From positions 62,791 through 126,790 of the forward strand of contig NZ_LMOJ01000003.1 of the NCBI RefSeq assembly GCF_001424165.1: a DNA stretch of 64,000 nucleotides. Reading direction: 5' to 3'. The first letter of the stretch is position 1, and each line of letters starts with the position of its first letter. The notes beneath the pieces were generated by a model that worked only from the letters and a program-made list of their open reading frames with translations, was not told the origin of the DNA and made no database searches. Origin of the DNA: Massilia sp. Leaf139. Its GTDB lineage: Bacteria; Pseudomonadota; Gammaproteobacteria; Burkholderiales; Burkholderiaceae_D. Both the position numbers and the translations under genes were made by a program. Of the stretch, positions 45,388-54,223 are shown in pieces.

Positions 45388-46458
45388 CTAGACGCGCTTC
45401 GAATTGCGCATTGAATAAACCCACACCATGATCTTGGCGACCTGCGGATACCACTTTTCCGGCACGTAGCCTTCGTAATCGACTTCGCGGAACAAGGCCC
45501 GTGCCAGCGGCTTGTTCTGCACGACCGGGATGTTGTGGCGACTGGCCGTCTCGCGCATCTGGCGCGCCAGCGCCCCCGCCCCTTTCGCGATCACTTTCGG
45601 CGCGCCGGATTCGCCGTGGCGGTAGCTCAGCGCCACGGCGATGCGGGTGGGATTGGTGATCAGGACGTCGGCCTTCGGCACGTTCGCCGCCGACTTGCTT
45701 CGCTTGAGCACTTCCTGACGCAGCTCGCGGATGCGTGAGCGGATGCGCGGATCGCCTTCCCGGTTCTTCGATTCGTCGCGCACGTCGCGTTTGCTCATCC
45801 GCATTTTCTTTGCGAACTCCATTCGCGTGAACACAAGATCGAGCACGCCGATCACGAGCAGGGCCAGCACCAGCTTGACCATTAGCGCCGCCGACAGGCC
45901 GATCAAGGGCTGGGCATAGGCCTTGGCGTCGACGGTCGTCAGGGCGACCATGCCGGGAACGGCGTCGCGCACCACGACGTACATCAGCGCGCCCAGCACG
46001 ACGAGCTTGATCAAACTCTTGACCGTCTCGAACACGGTACGCATGGAGAAGATCCGCTTCAGGCCCGTACCTGGACTGATGCGGCTCAGGTCGGGAATCA
46101 AAGGATGAAAGCTGAACACGGGGCCGGTCTGAAACAGATTGACGACGACCGCCACCACCACCAGGGTCAGCAGGAACGGCCCCATGACGGCCAGCATGCC
46201 GATCGCCAGTTCGCCCATCCAGGCCGCTACCGCATCGACGCCCATCTCGCCGCGCAGGGGCCGCGTGAGGATCCGCTGCTGCATCTGCAGCAACTCGCGC
46301 AGCCCAGTCCAGCCGATCGAATACAGCGAGACGGTCAGCGCCGCCATCATCGCCATCGCGGTGAAATCATTGCTTTTGGCGACCGAGCCCTTCTTGCGCG
46401 CTTCTTCCAGCTTGTAGGGAGTGGCGCTTTCGGATAGATCCGCGTCCTGCTCAGCCAT
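45388..46458 (-). CDS. flhB: Flagellar export switch protein FlhB with NPTR site
   Basis: A 356-residue protein: four transmembrane segments (about 35-210), then a cytosolic domain that normally self-cleaves at N-P-T-H to switch from rod/hook to filament export. Here the site is N269-P270-T271-R272 (VLITNPTRIAVAL), so Asn and Pro are kept but His is Arg. Cleavage by Asn cyclisation may still occur, perhaps altered. Overlaps the fliR stop by 8 bases. Confidence 0.95.
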   Translation of the reverse strand: MAEQDADLSESATPYKLEEARKKGSVAKSNDFTAMAMMAALTVSLYSIGWTGLRELLQMQQRILTRPLRGEMGVDAVAAWMGELAIGMLAVMGPFLLTLVVVAVVVNLFQTGPVFSFHPLIPDLSRISPGTGLKRIFSMRTVFETVKSLIKLVVLGALMYVVVRDAVPGMVALTTVDAKAYAQPLIGLSAALMVKLVLALLVIGVLDLVFTRMEFAKKMRMSKRDVRDESKNREGDPRIRSRIRELRQEVLKRSKSAANVPKADVLITNPTRIAVALSYRHGESGAPKVIAKGAGALARQMRETASRHNIPVVQNKPLARALFREVDYEGYVPEKWYPQVAKIMVWVYSMRNSKRV

Positions 46459-47221
46459 GGGTCAACACCTGTTCCCAGAATTGAAAGATCGACGCGTACA
46501 CCTTGCTCATGCCCGGCCCCAGCGTGACCACGGTCAGCGCGAACAGCGACAGGCCGGCCACCAGCTTGATGGGAATGAGCACAATGATCACGTTCATTTG
46601 CGGCAGCACGCGCGATACCACCGCAAGTCCCAGCTCGACCAACAGCAGGCACAGCACCACCGGAATCACCAGCGACAAGCCCAGCGAAAACACCAGGCCG
46701 AACTGGGCAACGACCGCGTCGGCATCGAGCGCGGCGAAGCCGCTGCCCGGTGGGACGCTACGCAGCGAGAACGCCAGGCCGCGCATGAAGGCATGATGGG
46801 CATCCATGCCGAAGAAAACGACGACCGCCGCCATGTTGAGCATCGTGGCGAACAGCGGCGCACCGCTCCGCGTGACCGGGTCGTACACACCCCCGATGCC
46901 GAAGCCGCTCTGGATGTCGAGGATCTTGCCGGCCAGGGAAAAGGCGCCGAATGCCGCCATCACGCCGAATGCCAGCGTGGCGCCGACCGCCACTTCCAGC
47001 ACCGCTGCGAACACGATCGCGCCGAGCGAGAGCGCGGCCGGCGCAGGCGGCACCTGCAGGTTCGACACCAGCAGTGCGCTCAGCACCAGGGTCAGCAGCA
47101 CACGTACGGTCACCAGGCCGTTCAGGCCGGTGAAAACCGGCGACAACATCAGGAGCACGCCGACCCTCAGGGACACCAGGAACACCGACATGGCCCACGC
47201 CGGATCGAAGTCGATCGTCAT
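46451..47221 (-). CDS. fliR: Flagellar export apparatus protein FliR
   Basis: A 256-residue multi-pass membrane protein of the export gate (FliPQR). The start at MTIDFDPAWAMSVF gives the normal length; the frame is open 78 codons further upstream through fliQ sequence, which is not FliR. Typical features: LMLSPVFTGLNGLVTVRV near the N-terminus and a hydrophobic C-terminus. Follows fliQ by 8 bases. Confidence 0.95.
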   Translation of the reverse strand: MTIDFDPAWAMSVFLVSLRVGVLLMLSPVFTGLNGLVTVRVLLTLVLSALLVSNLQVPPAPAALSLGAIVFAAVLEVAVGATLAFGVMAAFGAFSLAGKILDIQSGFGIGGVYDPVTRSGAPLFATMLNMAAVVVFFGMDAHHAFMRGLAFSLRSVPPGSGFAALDADAVVAQFGLVFSLGLSLVIPVVLCLLLVELGLAVVSRVLPQMNVIIVLIPIKLVAGLSLFALTVVTLGPGMSKVYASIFQFWEQVLTHG

Positions 47222-47229
47222 GCGCCTGC

Positions 47230-47496
47230 CTAGAAGTAGCTCGGAATATTGGCGATCAGGCTGGCCGAGAATCCGACCAGCCGCTTGAGCATCCACGGCC
47301 CGCACACGACCAGCACCACCACCGCCGTGACGATTTTGGGAACGAAGGTCAGGGACGCTTCCTGAATCTGGGTTACCACCTGCAGCACGCTGACGATCAG
47401 TCCCACCACCAGCGTGACGGCCAGCAGCGGCGCCGAGATGATCAGCGCGTTCCACAGCAGTTCGGAGAGCAGCTGCAACGCGAGATCAGGCCGCAT
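47230..47496 (-). CDS. fliQ: Flagellar export apparatus protein FliQ
   Basis: An 88-residue protein with two transmembrane helices and the conserved loop VLQVVTQIQEASLTFVPKI. Part of the FliPQR pore. Length is normal. Upstream is an ~90-base gap from the unknown 128-residue gene, more than elsewhere in the block, so a separate ribosome entry or promoter is possible. Confidence 0.95.
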   Translation of the reverse strand: MRPDLALQLLSELLWNALIISAPLLAVTLVVGLIVSVLQVVTQIQEASLTFVPKIVTAVVVLVVCGPWMLKRLVGFSASLIANIPSYF

Positions 47497-47586
47497 GGTG
47501 CCTCCGGTTGAGGTACGCGCGCCGGTTGAGTGGATGATGCATATTAAATCCTGAATCTGTCGACATGAAAATGATGGGATCGCCGC

Positions 47587-47973
47587 TCAGCTATGGCGGG
47601 CGAGCAGCTGGTCGATGGCTTCGCCGACCAGCTGCGCGCAGGCGGGCTGGCTTTCCATGGCTTGCTGCACGTCGTCGACCAGTTGATGAAACCGGGGATC
47701 GGCCACCATTTGCTCGCCGAAGGACGACAGCAGCACTGCCTCCAGAAAAACCCGGAAGGCCTTCCGGCCGCGCTGCGGATCGTCGCGCCCGATCTGGCGG
47801 ATGCGCGCCGCGATCAGGCCCGGCAGCCTGGACTGCGCATACCGCGCGCCGCGCGGCTGGCTCTCGGCAAGCGCGCCTGCCGCGCGTTGCAGCGGCGTGG
47901 CGACCTTCGACAGCTCGCTACGGATGACCGTGACGAGCTGGCTGACGCTGGAGACCGGGCTGCTGGCGACCAT
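47587..47973 (-). CDS. Hypothetical protein in the flagellar block
   Basis: A 128-residue soluble protein starting MVASSPVSSVSQLVTVIRSE. It is predicted helical and has no motif known to me; the middle is Arg/Gln-rich (RQIGRDDPQRGRKAFRVF). It follows the TPR gene by 5 bases and lies between fliA and fliQ, so it is presumably a flagellar accessory such as a chaperone or regulator. The long upstream open frame is read-through of the TPR gene in another frame and was excluded. Confidence 0.65.
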   Translation of the reverse strand: MVASSPVSSVSQLVTVIRSELSKVATPLQRAAGALAESQPRGARYAQSRLPGLIAARIRQIGRDDPQRGRKAFRVFLEAVLLSSFGEQMVADPRFHQLVDDVQQAMESQPACAQLVGEAIDQLLARHS

Positions 47974-47978
47974 TCGAC

Positions 47979-48563
47979 TCAGTGGCTGGTATTGCCGGTG
48001 TAGGCGGACAGCAGCAGGTGCGGGATGTCCTCGGCCGCAGCCGGTTCCGGCGCGCTCTGCCCTCGCGTTGCGCGCAGCGGAGCCAATTCGTCCAGCAGCC
48101 TGCGCATATCGGTGTTCAACGCGTCGTTGGCGTGGTTGTGTGCAATGCCGCTTTCCAGCAGGCGCACGGTCTCGTCGAATTCGTCGCGCACCAGCGCGCA
48201 CAATCCTTCGCCGAACAGGCGCAGCGGATCGGCCTGGCCCAGATCCGAGAGCGGCGCCAGCACCTGCACAGCGCGCTCGGCCGCGCCGCTCGTCAGCCAC
48301 AACAGGCCGAGCTGCAGACGCGCGATCGACAGCCCAGGATCAAGCGCGAGCGAGGCTTCCATCTCGTTCACGGCGCGGTCGTACAGCTTGATCTGCGCGT
48401 ACTCGGAGCCGAGCAGAAAGTGCGCGTTGGCGGTTGCATCGGTGCGCGACACGGCTTCCTTCAAGTAGGCAATGGCGGCGCCGGCTGCACCACCGTTGCT
48501 CGCATCGATCGCCAATTGCAGCAGTTCGGTCTGGTCCAGCAGCGATAAGGAATTGGGAATCAT
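47979..48563 (-). CDS. TPR-repeat protein in the flagellar block
   Basis: A 194-residue tetratricopeptide-repeat protein. Repeats can be read at about residues 25-125 (AAIAYLKEAVSRTDATANAH, YDRAVNEMEASLALDPGLSI, AERAVQVLAPLSDLGQADPL). TPR scaffolds mediate protein contacts; type III secretion chaperones and FliA-linked regulators often have this fold. It lies between fliA and the unknown 128-residue gene on the same strand. A chaperone-like role is an inference from context. Confidence 0.75.
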   Translation of the reverse strand: MIPNSLSLLDQTELLQLAIDASNGGAAGAAIAYLKEAVSRTDATANAHFLLGSEYAQIKLYDRAVNEMEASLALDPGLSIARLQLGLLWLTSGAAERAVQVLAPLSDLGQADPLRLFGEGLCALVRDEFDETVRLLESGIAHNHANDALNTDMRRLLDELAPLRATRGQSAPEPAAAEDIPHLLLSAYTGNTSH

Positions 48564-48615
48564 GATGTCGTCTCCTGAAAAATGTTTGCTTCGATGCCGG
48601 CGGCGCGTACGCGCG

Positions 48616-49383
48616 TCAAAAACGCAGATCCATGTCGCTGGACTTTTCCAGCTGAATGCGCAGTCCCGCCAGCGCCTGCTTATGTAATTGCGATACGCGT
48701 CCGCGGGTGAGCGACATGTTCGTCGCCACCTCCTCGAACGCCATGTGGTGCAGATAGTGCGAGGTGATCACCTGCCGCTGGTTTGGCGGAAGCGCACGCA
48801 CCGCCACCTTAATTCGTGACTGTAACCGCTTCATCTCCACCGCGGTATAGCTGTTATCGGCATAGTGGGCATCTTCGGACATGTGCATGCCCGACTCCTC
48901 GAGCGCGAGCCCGACCGCCAGGCCGATCGCGATCTCCGCCAGCCGCGCGAACACGTCCTGCGCGCCCGCCTGCTCCGGCGCCTTCTCGGCGAGCGAAGCG
49001 ACACGCTGACTGACCAGGCGCTTGCGCGCATGCAGCTGCTGCTGAAGTTCGCTACAGGTTTCGATCCCGTTGAGCATCGCGCCATTGATCCGGCTGCTGG
49101 CATAGGTTTCGAACTTGATGCCTCGTGCTGGTTCATAGCGGTCGATCGCTTCGATCAGCCCCACCCTCGCATACTGAAAATAATCGTCGAACTCCATTTC
49201 GGTAAAGATCCGCCGCGCGAACACCTTGGCCGCTAGCATTCGCGCAAACTCCGTGTACGCCGCCAGCAGCCGCTCGCGCGCCGCCGGGTCGCGGCTGTGC
49301 ACATAGTATGCCCACAGATCCGAAACTTCCCCGGCATCGGGACGCAACGGAGGGCGTACGGCAAGCGAAGTCGGCGAGTTCAT
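48616..49383 (-). CDS. fliA: Flagellar sigma factor FliA (sigma-28)
   Basis: A 255-residue sigma-70 family factor of the FliA class. Region 2 includes EFDDYFQYARVGLIEAIDRY and FETYASSRINGAMLN. Region 4 has the helix-turn-helix AFEEVATNMSLTRGRVSQLH. It directs RNA polymerase to late flagellar genes. Its location inside the structural operon, 13 bases after fliP, is unusual and would tie its synthesis to export-apparatus expression. No FlgM anti-sigma gene is visible in the window. Confidence 0.93.
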   Translation of the reverse strand: MNSPTSLAVRPPLRPDAGEVSDLWAYYVHSRDPAARERLLAAYTEFARMLAAKVFARRIFTEMEFDDYFQYARVGLIEAIDRYEPARGIKFETYASSRINGAMLNGIETCSELQQQLHARKRLVSQRVASLAEKAPEQAGAQDVFARLAEIAIGLAVGLALEESGMHMSEDAHYADNSYTAVEMKRLQSRIKVAVRALPPNQRQVITSHYLHHMAFEEVATNMSLTRGRVSQLHKQALAGLRIQLEKSSDMDLRF

Positions 49384-49396
49384 CGGCGGGCGGCTG

Positions 49397-50173
49397 CTAG
49401 CTGAAGGTACCTAACAGGGCGCGCACCACCAGACTCCAGCCGTCGATCAGGACGAACATGAGAATCTTGAGCGGCAGCGAAATCGAGGCCGGCGGAACCA
49501 TCATCATGCCCAGCGCCATCAGTGCGCTCGAAACAATCAGGTCGACCAGCAAGAACGGCAGGAAAACGACAAAGCCGATCTGGAATGCGGCCCGCAGCTC
49601 GGAGAGCATGAAGGCCGGGATCAGCTGCACCATGCTGATGTCGTCGATGCTCGACGGCTGCTCGGCTTTCGCCAGCTCGACCATGAGCGCCAGATCCTGC
49701 TCGCGGGTCTGGCGCACCATGAATTCGCGAAGCGGGCCGGTTCCTTTCGTTACCGCCGCCTGCGGCGCCAGCTTACCGTCCATGAAAGGCTGCAGCGCCT
49801 GTTCGTTTATTTGGTTGAGCGCCGGCGCCATCGTGAAGAAGGTCAGGAACAGCGCCAGGCTCACGATCACGGTATTCGGCGGCGTTTCCTGCATGCCCAG
49901 TGCATGGCGCAGCATCGAGAGCACGATCACGATACGGACGAACGAGGTCATCGACATCAGGATCGCGGGTGCCAGACTGAGAACCGTGAGGCCAAGCAGG
50001 ATCTTGACGGCCGAGCCGTATTCGCCGCCGCCCTGTGTGCCGAAGGTGACCTGCATGCCGGCCGCGCTCAGGGTCGGCTCGGCCGCGGCTGCGAACCCGG
50101 CGGCAAACAGCGCCAGTAGGCCCGCGCCGGCCAGCGCAACGCGGCGTGCATTGATCGGAACGACGCGGATCAT
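49397..50173 (-). CDS. fliP: Flagellar export apparatus protein FliP
   Basis: A 258-residue membrane protein. The start at MIRVVPINARRVALAG begins a cleavable signal peptide (to about AAAAEP), usual for FliP. Conserved parts include MSMTSFVRIVIVLSMLRHAL, LFLTFFTMAP and the C-terminal PLKILMFVLIDGW. The start overlaps the fliO stop (ATGA). The longer open frame upstream was rejected because it reads fliO/fliN DNA in a wrong frame. Confidence 0.96.
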   Translation of the reverse strand: MIRVVPINARRVALAGAGLLALFAAGFAAAAEPTLSAAGMQVTFGTQGGGEYGSAVKILLGLTVLSLAPAILMSMTSFVRIVIVLSMLRHALGMQETPPNTVIVSLALFLTFFTMAPALNQINEQALQPFMDGKLAPQAAVTKGTGPLREFMVRQTREQDLALMVELAKAEQPSSIDDISMVQLIPAFMLSELRAAFQIGFVVFLPFLLVDLIVSSALMALGMMMVPPASISLPLKILMFVLIDGWSLVVRALLGTFS

Positions 50174-50547
50174 GGCTCGCCGGCCGCGGGCGTGCTGGCT
50201 ACACATGAAATGCCGTGTTCGCCCTGGGCGATCAGGTAGCGCGTCCCCGAGAATTCGACCACGGATAGCAAGGTGCGCGGCCCCAGACGCTGCGATTCCA
50301 GCACCTTGACCAGGCGTCCGCCGCCCTGTTGTGGCTGCCCCAACCCGAGGCGCTTGCGCACTACCAGCACCGCCGCGATGGCAAGCAGGGAAACGACCAG
50401 TACACCGGCCGCGCCACCGCCGAATGCGGACGTATCGGCACCAGTGTCGCGCTTGAACGGGATCGCGGGCGCCGTCGTCTGGGCGGGTGCCGCGAATGCC
50501 GCACCGGCCGCTGGCGTCGGAGCCGGAGTCGGTGAGCTCATCGTCAC
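50170..50547 (-). CDS. fliO: Flagellar assembly protein FliO
   Basis: A 125-residue protein: a Pro/Ala-rich N-terminus, one transmembrane segment (about residues 45-63), then the small cytosolic domain VLESQRLGPRTLLSVVEFSG typical of FliO, which helps FliP form its ring. Overlaps both neighbours by 4 bases. Confidence 0.9.
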   Translation of the reverse strand: MTMSSPTPAPTPAAGAAFAAPAQTTAPAIPFKRDTGADTSAFGGGAAGVLVVSLLAIAAVLVVRKRLGLGQPQQGGGRLVKVLESQRLGPRTLLSVVEFSGTRYLIAQGEHGISCVASTPAAGEP

Positions 50548-50906
50548 GCTTTAGCGGCGACTGCGACTTCGGTGACGCGCACGCCAAAGGCGTCGTCGAT
50601 CACCACCAGCTGACCGCGTGCCACGACATTGCCATTGACGACCACGTCGACTGGATAATCGGCCTTGCGATCGATCGTCAAGAGGTCGGCTTCCTTCAGG
50701 CGCAGCAGCTCGCCGAGCGTGGTGCGCGACTGGCCGACAACCACCGACAGGGTGACGTCGATGCTGTCGAGCAGCGCGTTGCTCGTCGTCAGTAATGCGC
50801 TGCCGGTGCCGGCGCCCGCATCCAGTTCCGGCAGTGCGATCGGTTGGGTAGCGCCGGCGGCGACCGCGGCGACTGCCGCCACGGCTTCGAGGGAAATACT
50901 GCTCAT
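50544..50906 (-). CDS. fliN: Flagellar motor switch protein FliN
   Basis: A 120-residue protein whose C-terminal ~75 residues are a SpoA (surface presentation of antigens) domain: SIDVTLSVVVGQSRTTLGEL followed by VNGNVVARGQLVVIDDAFGV. It forms the lower C-ring with FliM and helps dock the export ATPase. Overlaps fliO by ATGA; 19 bases after the fliM-like gene. Confidence 0.93.
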   Translation of the reverse strand: MSSISLEAVAAVAAVAAGATQPIALPELDAGAGTGSALLTTSNALLDSIDVTLSVVVGQSRTTLGELLRLKEADLLTIDRKADYPVDVVVNGNVVARGQLVVIDDAFGVRVTEVAVAAKA

Positions 50907-50925
50907 GTTGCTGCTCCAGATAGAA

Positions 50926-51708
50926 TTAGTTCAAGCGGGTCAGTTCGACGGCCAGCTGGCCGCCGGACTTGCCCATGTAGCCGTTCAATACGGCGGCGCC
51001 CGATGGCAGGCGCAAGGCGACGGGCTGCTCGACCGACGTGTCCAGGCGGATCACGTCGCCGACAGCGAGCGCCAACAGGTGATTCAGTCCGACTTGGGCA
51101 CTGCCGACCGTCAGATCGAGCGTCAGCCCGGTACCGGCCAACGCACCCTGCAGGTCGATCTTGCCGAGCGGCGGCAAGTGCAGCGCACCGGCGGGCGCGG
51201 CCAACGCGCGCACGCAGGCACCGTCCAGCAACAGGCTGGCGCGCACGCTGCCGACGGCGATCGACAGCACCACCGCACCGGCGCCGCGGGCATATAGCGC
51301 CGCGCCCGGCGCCGTGCGCGAGGCAGGCGACCGGCCGCCCCCCGGAAACGCGACGGCCGTCAATGCCATGGCCAGTGCCTCCATGGCCTGGCGCGCGGCG
51401 GCCGGGGCCAGCTGCGCCATGGCCGCGTCCTGCTGCGCCGGGGCGATGTCCGGCGGGAACATCAGCGCGCACAATCCTTCGGTGCTGGCTGGATGCCAGC
51501 CGAAATAGGCGTGGTGATCCTGGGCGTACGAGCACGACCAGGCCAGGCCATCCTGGACGCCGTGCTCGTAGGCGCGGCGCGCGCCCACCGAGACGGCATC
51601 GTGCACGATTCCCCACTCGCCGGCCCAGGCGTGGAGGGCCGGCATGACGGCCGATTCGATCGACGCCAGGGCCGAGGCGCCGATCAGCATGAACGGAGTC
51701 GCCTTCAT
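50926..51708 (-). CDS. fliM: Short FliM-like motor switch protein
   Basis: A 260-residue protein in the fliM position. The C-terminus is a SpoA domain (LTLDLTVGSAQVGLNHLLAL, then VALRLPSGAAVLNGYMGKSG). The middle would be the CheC-like domain. Normal FliM is ~330 residues and begins with a CheY-P-binding motif around EIDALL; nothing similar occurs here (MKATPFMLIGASALASIES). The motor may thus not switch in response to CheY. Start overlaps the flgE stop by one base. SctQ-like resemblance cannot be excluded. Confidence 0.75.
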   Translation of the reverse strand: MKATPFMLIGASALASIESAVMPALHAWAGEWGIVHDAVSVGARRAYEHGVQDGLAWSCSYAQDHHAYFGWHPASTEGLCALMFPPDIAPAQQDAAMAQLAPAAARQAMEALAMALTAVAFPGGGRSPASRTAPGAALYARGAGAVVLSIAVGSVRASLLLDGACVRALAAPAGALHLPPLGKIDLQGALAGTGLTLDLTVGSAQVGLNHLLALAVGDVIRLDTSVEQPVALRLPSGAAVLNGYMGKSGGQLAVELTRLN

Positions 51709-52886
51709 CAGCGGCCTTTCATGTCGAACAATTGCTGAATCATGTCGTTCGCGGTGCTTACCACGTGCGACGCCGCCTGGTAGCCACGCTGCATGAGGAT
51801 CAGGTTGCCGAACTCCTCGGCCAGGTCGACGTTGGAACCCTCACGGTGGCCGGCGGCGAGCTTGCCGAACGACTCGGAACCGGCGTAGCCATACAGCACC
51901 TGCGCATTTGCGGTCTTGCGGAAGGCCGCCCCGCCCGCGTCCTCGAGCGCTCCGTCGGCCTGGAAGTCGGCCAGCGCGATACGCGGCCCCTTGGCGCTCT
52001 GGCCGTTCGAGTACTGGACGGTGAGCGTGCCGTCGGCGCCAATGGTCTGGTCGGTCTTGGTTCCGCCGACGTAACCGTCCTGCGAGGCCACACCGATGCT
52101 GGCCACGCTGCCGAGCGAGGTTTTCGAGAAGTCGAGCTTGACGTCGACCGCGCTGCCGCCAGCCGGCGCGTAGGAGAACGTCATACTGTCAGAGCCAGGC
52201 ACCGGGACGATGCCGGCAAACTTGATGGCGCCGGTCGCCACCGTTTCATTGGCGGCATTCATCACCGTCACGGTGTAATTGCCATCGCCATCGTTCGCAA
52301 TGCTCAACTTGACCGGATGGTCGATGCCGTTTGCGTCGAGAATCATCACGTTGTTTACACCGGTGCTGACCGGCGGCGTGCTCGGCGCGGCGTTCGAGAT
52401 GCTGCCATTGAAGACCACCGTCGATGTCGCTTTCGGCACGCTGCGTGCCAGGCTGTCGAGCGTGATGTCGGTCAGGCGGCCGTCGGCGTCGAGTCCCTGT
52501 ACCAGGTCGCCGCTCGAATTGACCAGGAAACCTTTTTCGTCAAAGCGGAAATCGCCGGCGCGGGTGTAGAGCAGCTGTCCGTCGCGCTTGAGCGTGTAGA
52601 AGCCGTTGCCGTTGATGGCCACGTCAAGGGGATTGCCCGTACTTTGATCCAGCCCGGCGCGAAAACTGACGTCGAGGCCAAGCGTAGCGAGGCCCGTGCC
52701 GCCGCCGCTGGTCTGGCCGCCGCCGGCCTGGCCAGCGCCGCCACCCTGTTCGAACAGGTTCGTGAACTGGAGCTGCGAGCTCTTGAAGCCAGGTGTGTTC
52801 ACGTTGGCCAAGTTGTTGCCGACCGTGCGCAAGCCCTTCGCATGGTTCAGGAGGCCGGAGGTGCCGATGAAGATCGTATCGAACAT
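51708..52886 (-). CDS. flgE: Flagellar hook protein FlgE
   Basis: A 392-residue hook subunit with the N-terminal rod/hook motif NHAKGLRTVGNNLANVNTPG, a central variable domain, and the C-terminal heptad-rich segment RGYQAASHVVSTANDMIQQL. Exported by the type III apparatus and polymerised under FlgD. Follows flgD by 9 bases. Confidence 0.95.
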   Translation of the reverse strand: MFDTIFIGTSGLLNHAKGLRTVGNNLANVNTPGFKSSQLQFTNLFEQGGGAGQAGGGQTSGGGTGLATLGLDVSFRAGLDQSTGNPLDVAINGNGFYTLKRDGQLLYTRAGDFRFDEKGFLVNSSGDLVQGLDADGRLTDITLDSLARSVPKATSTVVFNGSISNAAPSTPPVSTGVNNVMILDANGIDHPVKLSIANDGDGNYTVTVMNAANETVATGAIKFAGIVPVPGSDSMTFSYAPAGGSAVDVKLDFSKTSLGSVASIGVASQDGYVGGTKTDQTIGADGTLTVQYSNGQSAKGPRIALADFQADGALEDAGGAAFRKTANAQVLYGYAGSESFGKLAAGHREGSNVDLAEEFGNLILMQRGYQAASHVVSTANDMIQQLFDMKGR

Positions 52887-52895
52887 GGTATTCCC

Positions 52896-53303
52896 TTACA
52901 CGCGGATATTGAGAATTTGCGCGAGCATGATCCCGTCACGGAATTCGCCCGTCGCAGTCTTGATCGTCATGACCGGTTGGCCCGATGCCAGCGAGAGCGC
53001 CGTAACGTCGCCGCTCAGCACGCTGCCGTTGAATTCGACATCCACCTTCTTGCCAAGCAGGCCGACGGACTGGGTCGAGCCCTGCAGCGACAACATCGAT
53101 TCGAGCTTGCTGTTGAGCTGCCGGCTTTGCTCGAGCGTCGCGAACTGGGCGATCTGGGCCACAAAGTCCTGGTTGTCCATCGGCTTGAGCGGATCCTGGT
53201 TGTTGAGCTGCGTCGTCAGGATCTTCAGGAAGTCCTGGATACCGATGTTGCTGGACTGTCCCGCAGGGTTGGTGCCGGCGGCACTGATGGTGCTGATGGT
53301 CAT
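52896..53303 (-). CDS. flgD: Hook-capping scaffold FlgD
   Basis: A 135-residue hook cap, shorter than the ~220 residues common in enteric FlgD. The conserved N-terminal export region is clear (QDFLKILTTQLNNQDPLKPM and DFVAQIAQFATLEQSRQLN). Only a compact C-terminal beta region remains (VGLLGKKVDVEFNG). Overlaps the fliK-like gene by 4 bases. Confidence 0.93.
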   Translation of the reverse strand: MTISTISAAGTNPAGQSSNIGIQDFLKILTTQLNNQDPLKPMDNQDFVAQIAQFATLEQSRQLNSKLESMLSLQGSTQSVGLLGKKVDVEFNGSVLSGDVTALSLASGQPVMTIKTATGEFRDGIMLAQILNIRV

Positions 53304-54223
53304 GGATTTCCTTCGGAGACTGGCTGGGATGGATAGCGGAGCGATGACTCGGCCCCGCCGTCAGGGTTTTGCTGGAACACGGCGTCGTCCTCTTCTGCCT
53401 CCGCATGCGGAGTGCGTGCGGCGACGTTCTTACCGTTGACGGTCAGGCTCGCGAGCTGCTGGCCGGTGGCCGCCATTTCGGCCGCCAGCCCTTGCGCGAC
53501 CGTGCGAAGTTCGTTGGCTTGCAAGGCCGTATCGCGAATGAAGGCGTGCACCCCCTGGCTGTCGACGAACAGGTGCATGGCACGTGCGTCGAACGGCGTA
53601 CCGGCCGGCGAGCGCTTGGCCGCGCCGGCGGACGCTTCCTGGAATGCCGGTGCGCCATAGGCAGCCGCTTGCTGGGCCGCCAAGCCGGCGCCTGATATGG
53701 CCGAGAGAAACAGGCTGGGCGCGATGCGCGCAGCGCCGCGCAGCGCGTCGACACCGGCGCTTTCCAACACCGCGGAGCCAGCTGGCGAGACCCTGGCCGC
53801 CGTCGCCGCGCCCGCCGCCACAGCCGGCGCCATATCCTGCGTGCCTGATTCCGCCACAGACCCATCGGCCTTCCCGTGGCTACCCGCACTGGCTGGCGCA
53901 GCGGCGTCGCGCGCGTCCGCCCGCGCGGTATGCAGAGCCGCATGCGGCGGCATCGTGCGCGCCGCACTATGCGAAGGCGCGGCCCGCAACGCCGGCGCCG
54001 CAGCCGCGTGTGCTGGGCTCGATGGCGGCATGCGCGCAGACGCCGGGCCGGCGGCGGCCACAGGCGCGCCCTTCTCACCCCCGTCGTCCCGCGCATCCCC
54101 GCTTGTCGTGAACGCCTTTTCGAATTCCAACATCCAGCGATCTTGCCGCGCCCCCGCATGACGGCGGTCGGCACGCAATGGCGACGCATCGACGCCCAGC
54201 GTCGATTCCAGATTAACTGTCAT
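53300..54223 (-). CDS. FliK-like hook-length control protein (by position)
   Basis: A 307-residue, extremely Ala/Pro-rich and low-complexity protein up to about residue 205, then a compact C-terminal part (FDARAMHLFVDSQGVHAFIR, LAAEMAATGQQLASLTVNGK). An unfolded ruler-like N-terminus plus a globular C-terminus and a place between fliJ and flgD are the hallmarks of FliK. The sequence itself is too divergent to be sure. It overlaps fliJ by 11 bases. Confidence 0.7.
   Translation of the reverse strand: MTVNLESTLGVDASPLRADRRHAGARQDRWMLEFEKAFTTSGDARDDGGEKGAPVAAAGPASARMPPSSPAHAAAAPALRAAPSHSAARTMPPHAALHTARADARDAAAPASAGSHGKADGSVAESGTQDMAPAVAAGAATAARVSPAGSAVLESAGVDALRGAARIAPSLFLSAISGAGLAAQQAAAYGAPAFQEASAGAAKRSPAGTPFDARAMHLFVDSQGVHAFIRDTALQANELRTVAQGLAAEMAATGQQLASLTVNGKNVAARTPHAEAEEDDAVFQQNPDGGAESSLRYPSQPVSEGNP

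Noticed and set aside
46421..47233. His/Gln/Arg-rich plus-strand frame opposite fliR
   Set aside because: The low-complexity translation is the reverse reading of Leu/Val codons of a membrane protein.
51732..53336. 534-codon plus-strand frame opposite flgE/flgD
   Set aside because: Antisense shadow; FlgE and FlgD are unambiguous on the other strand.
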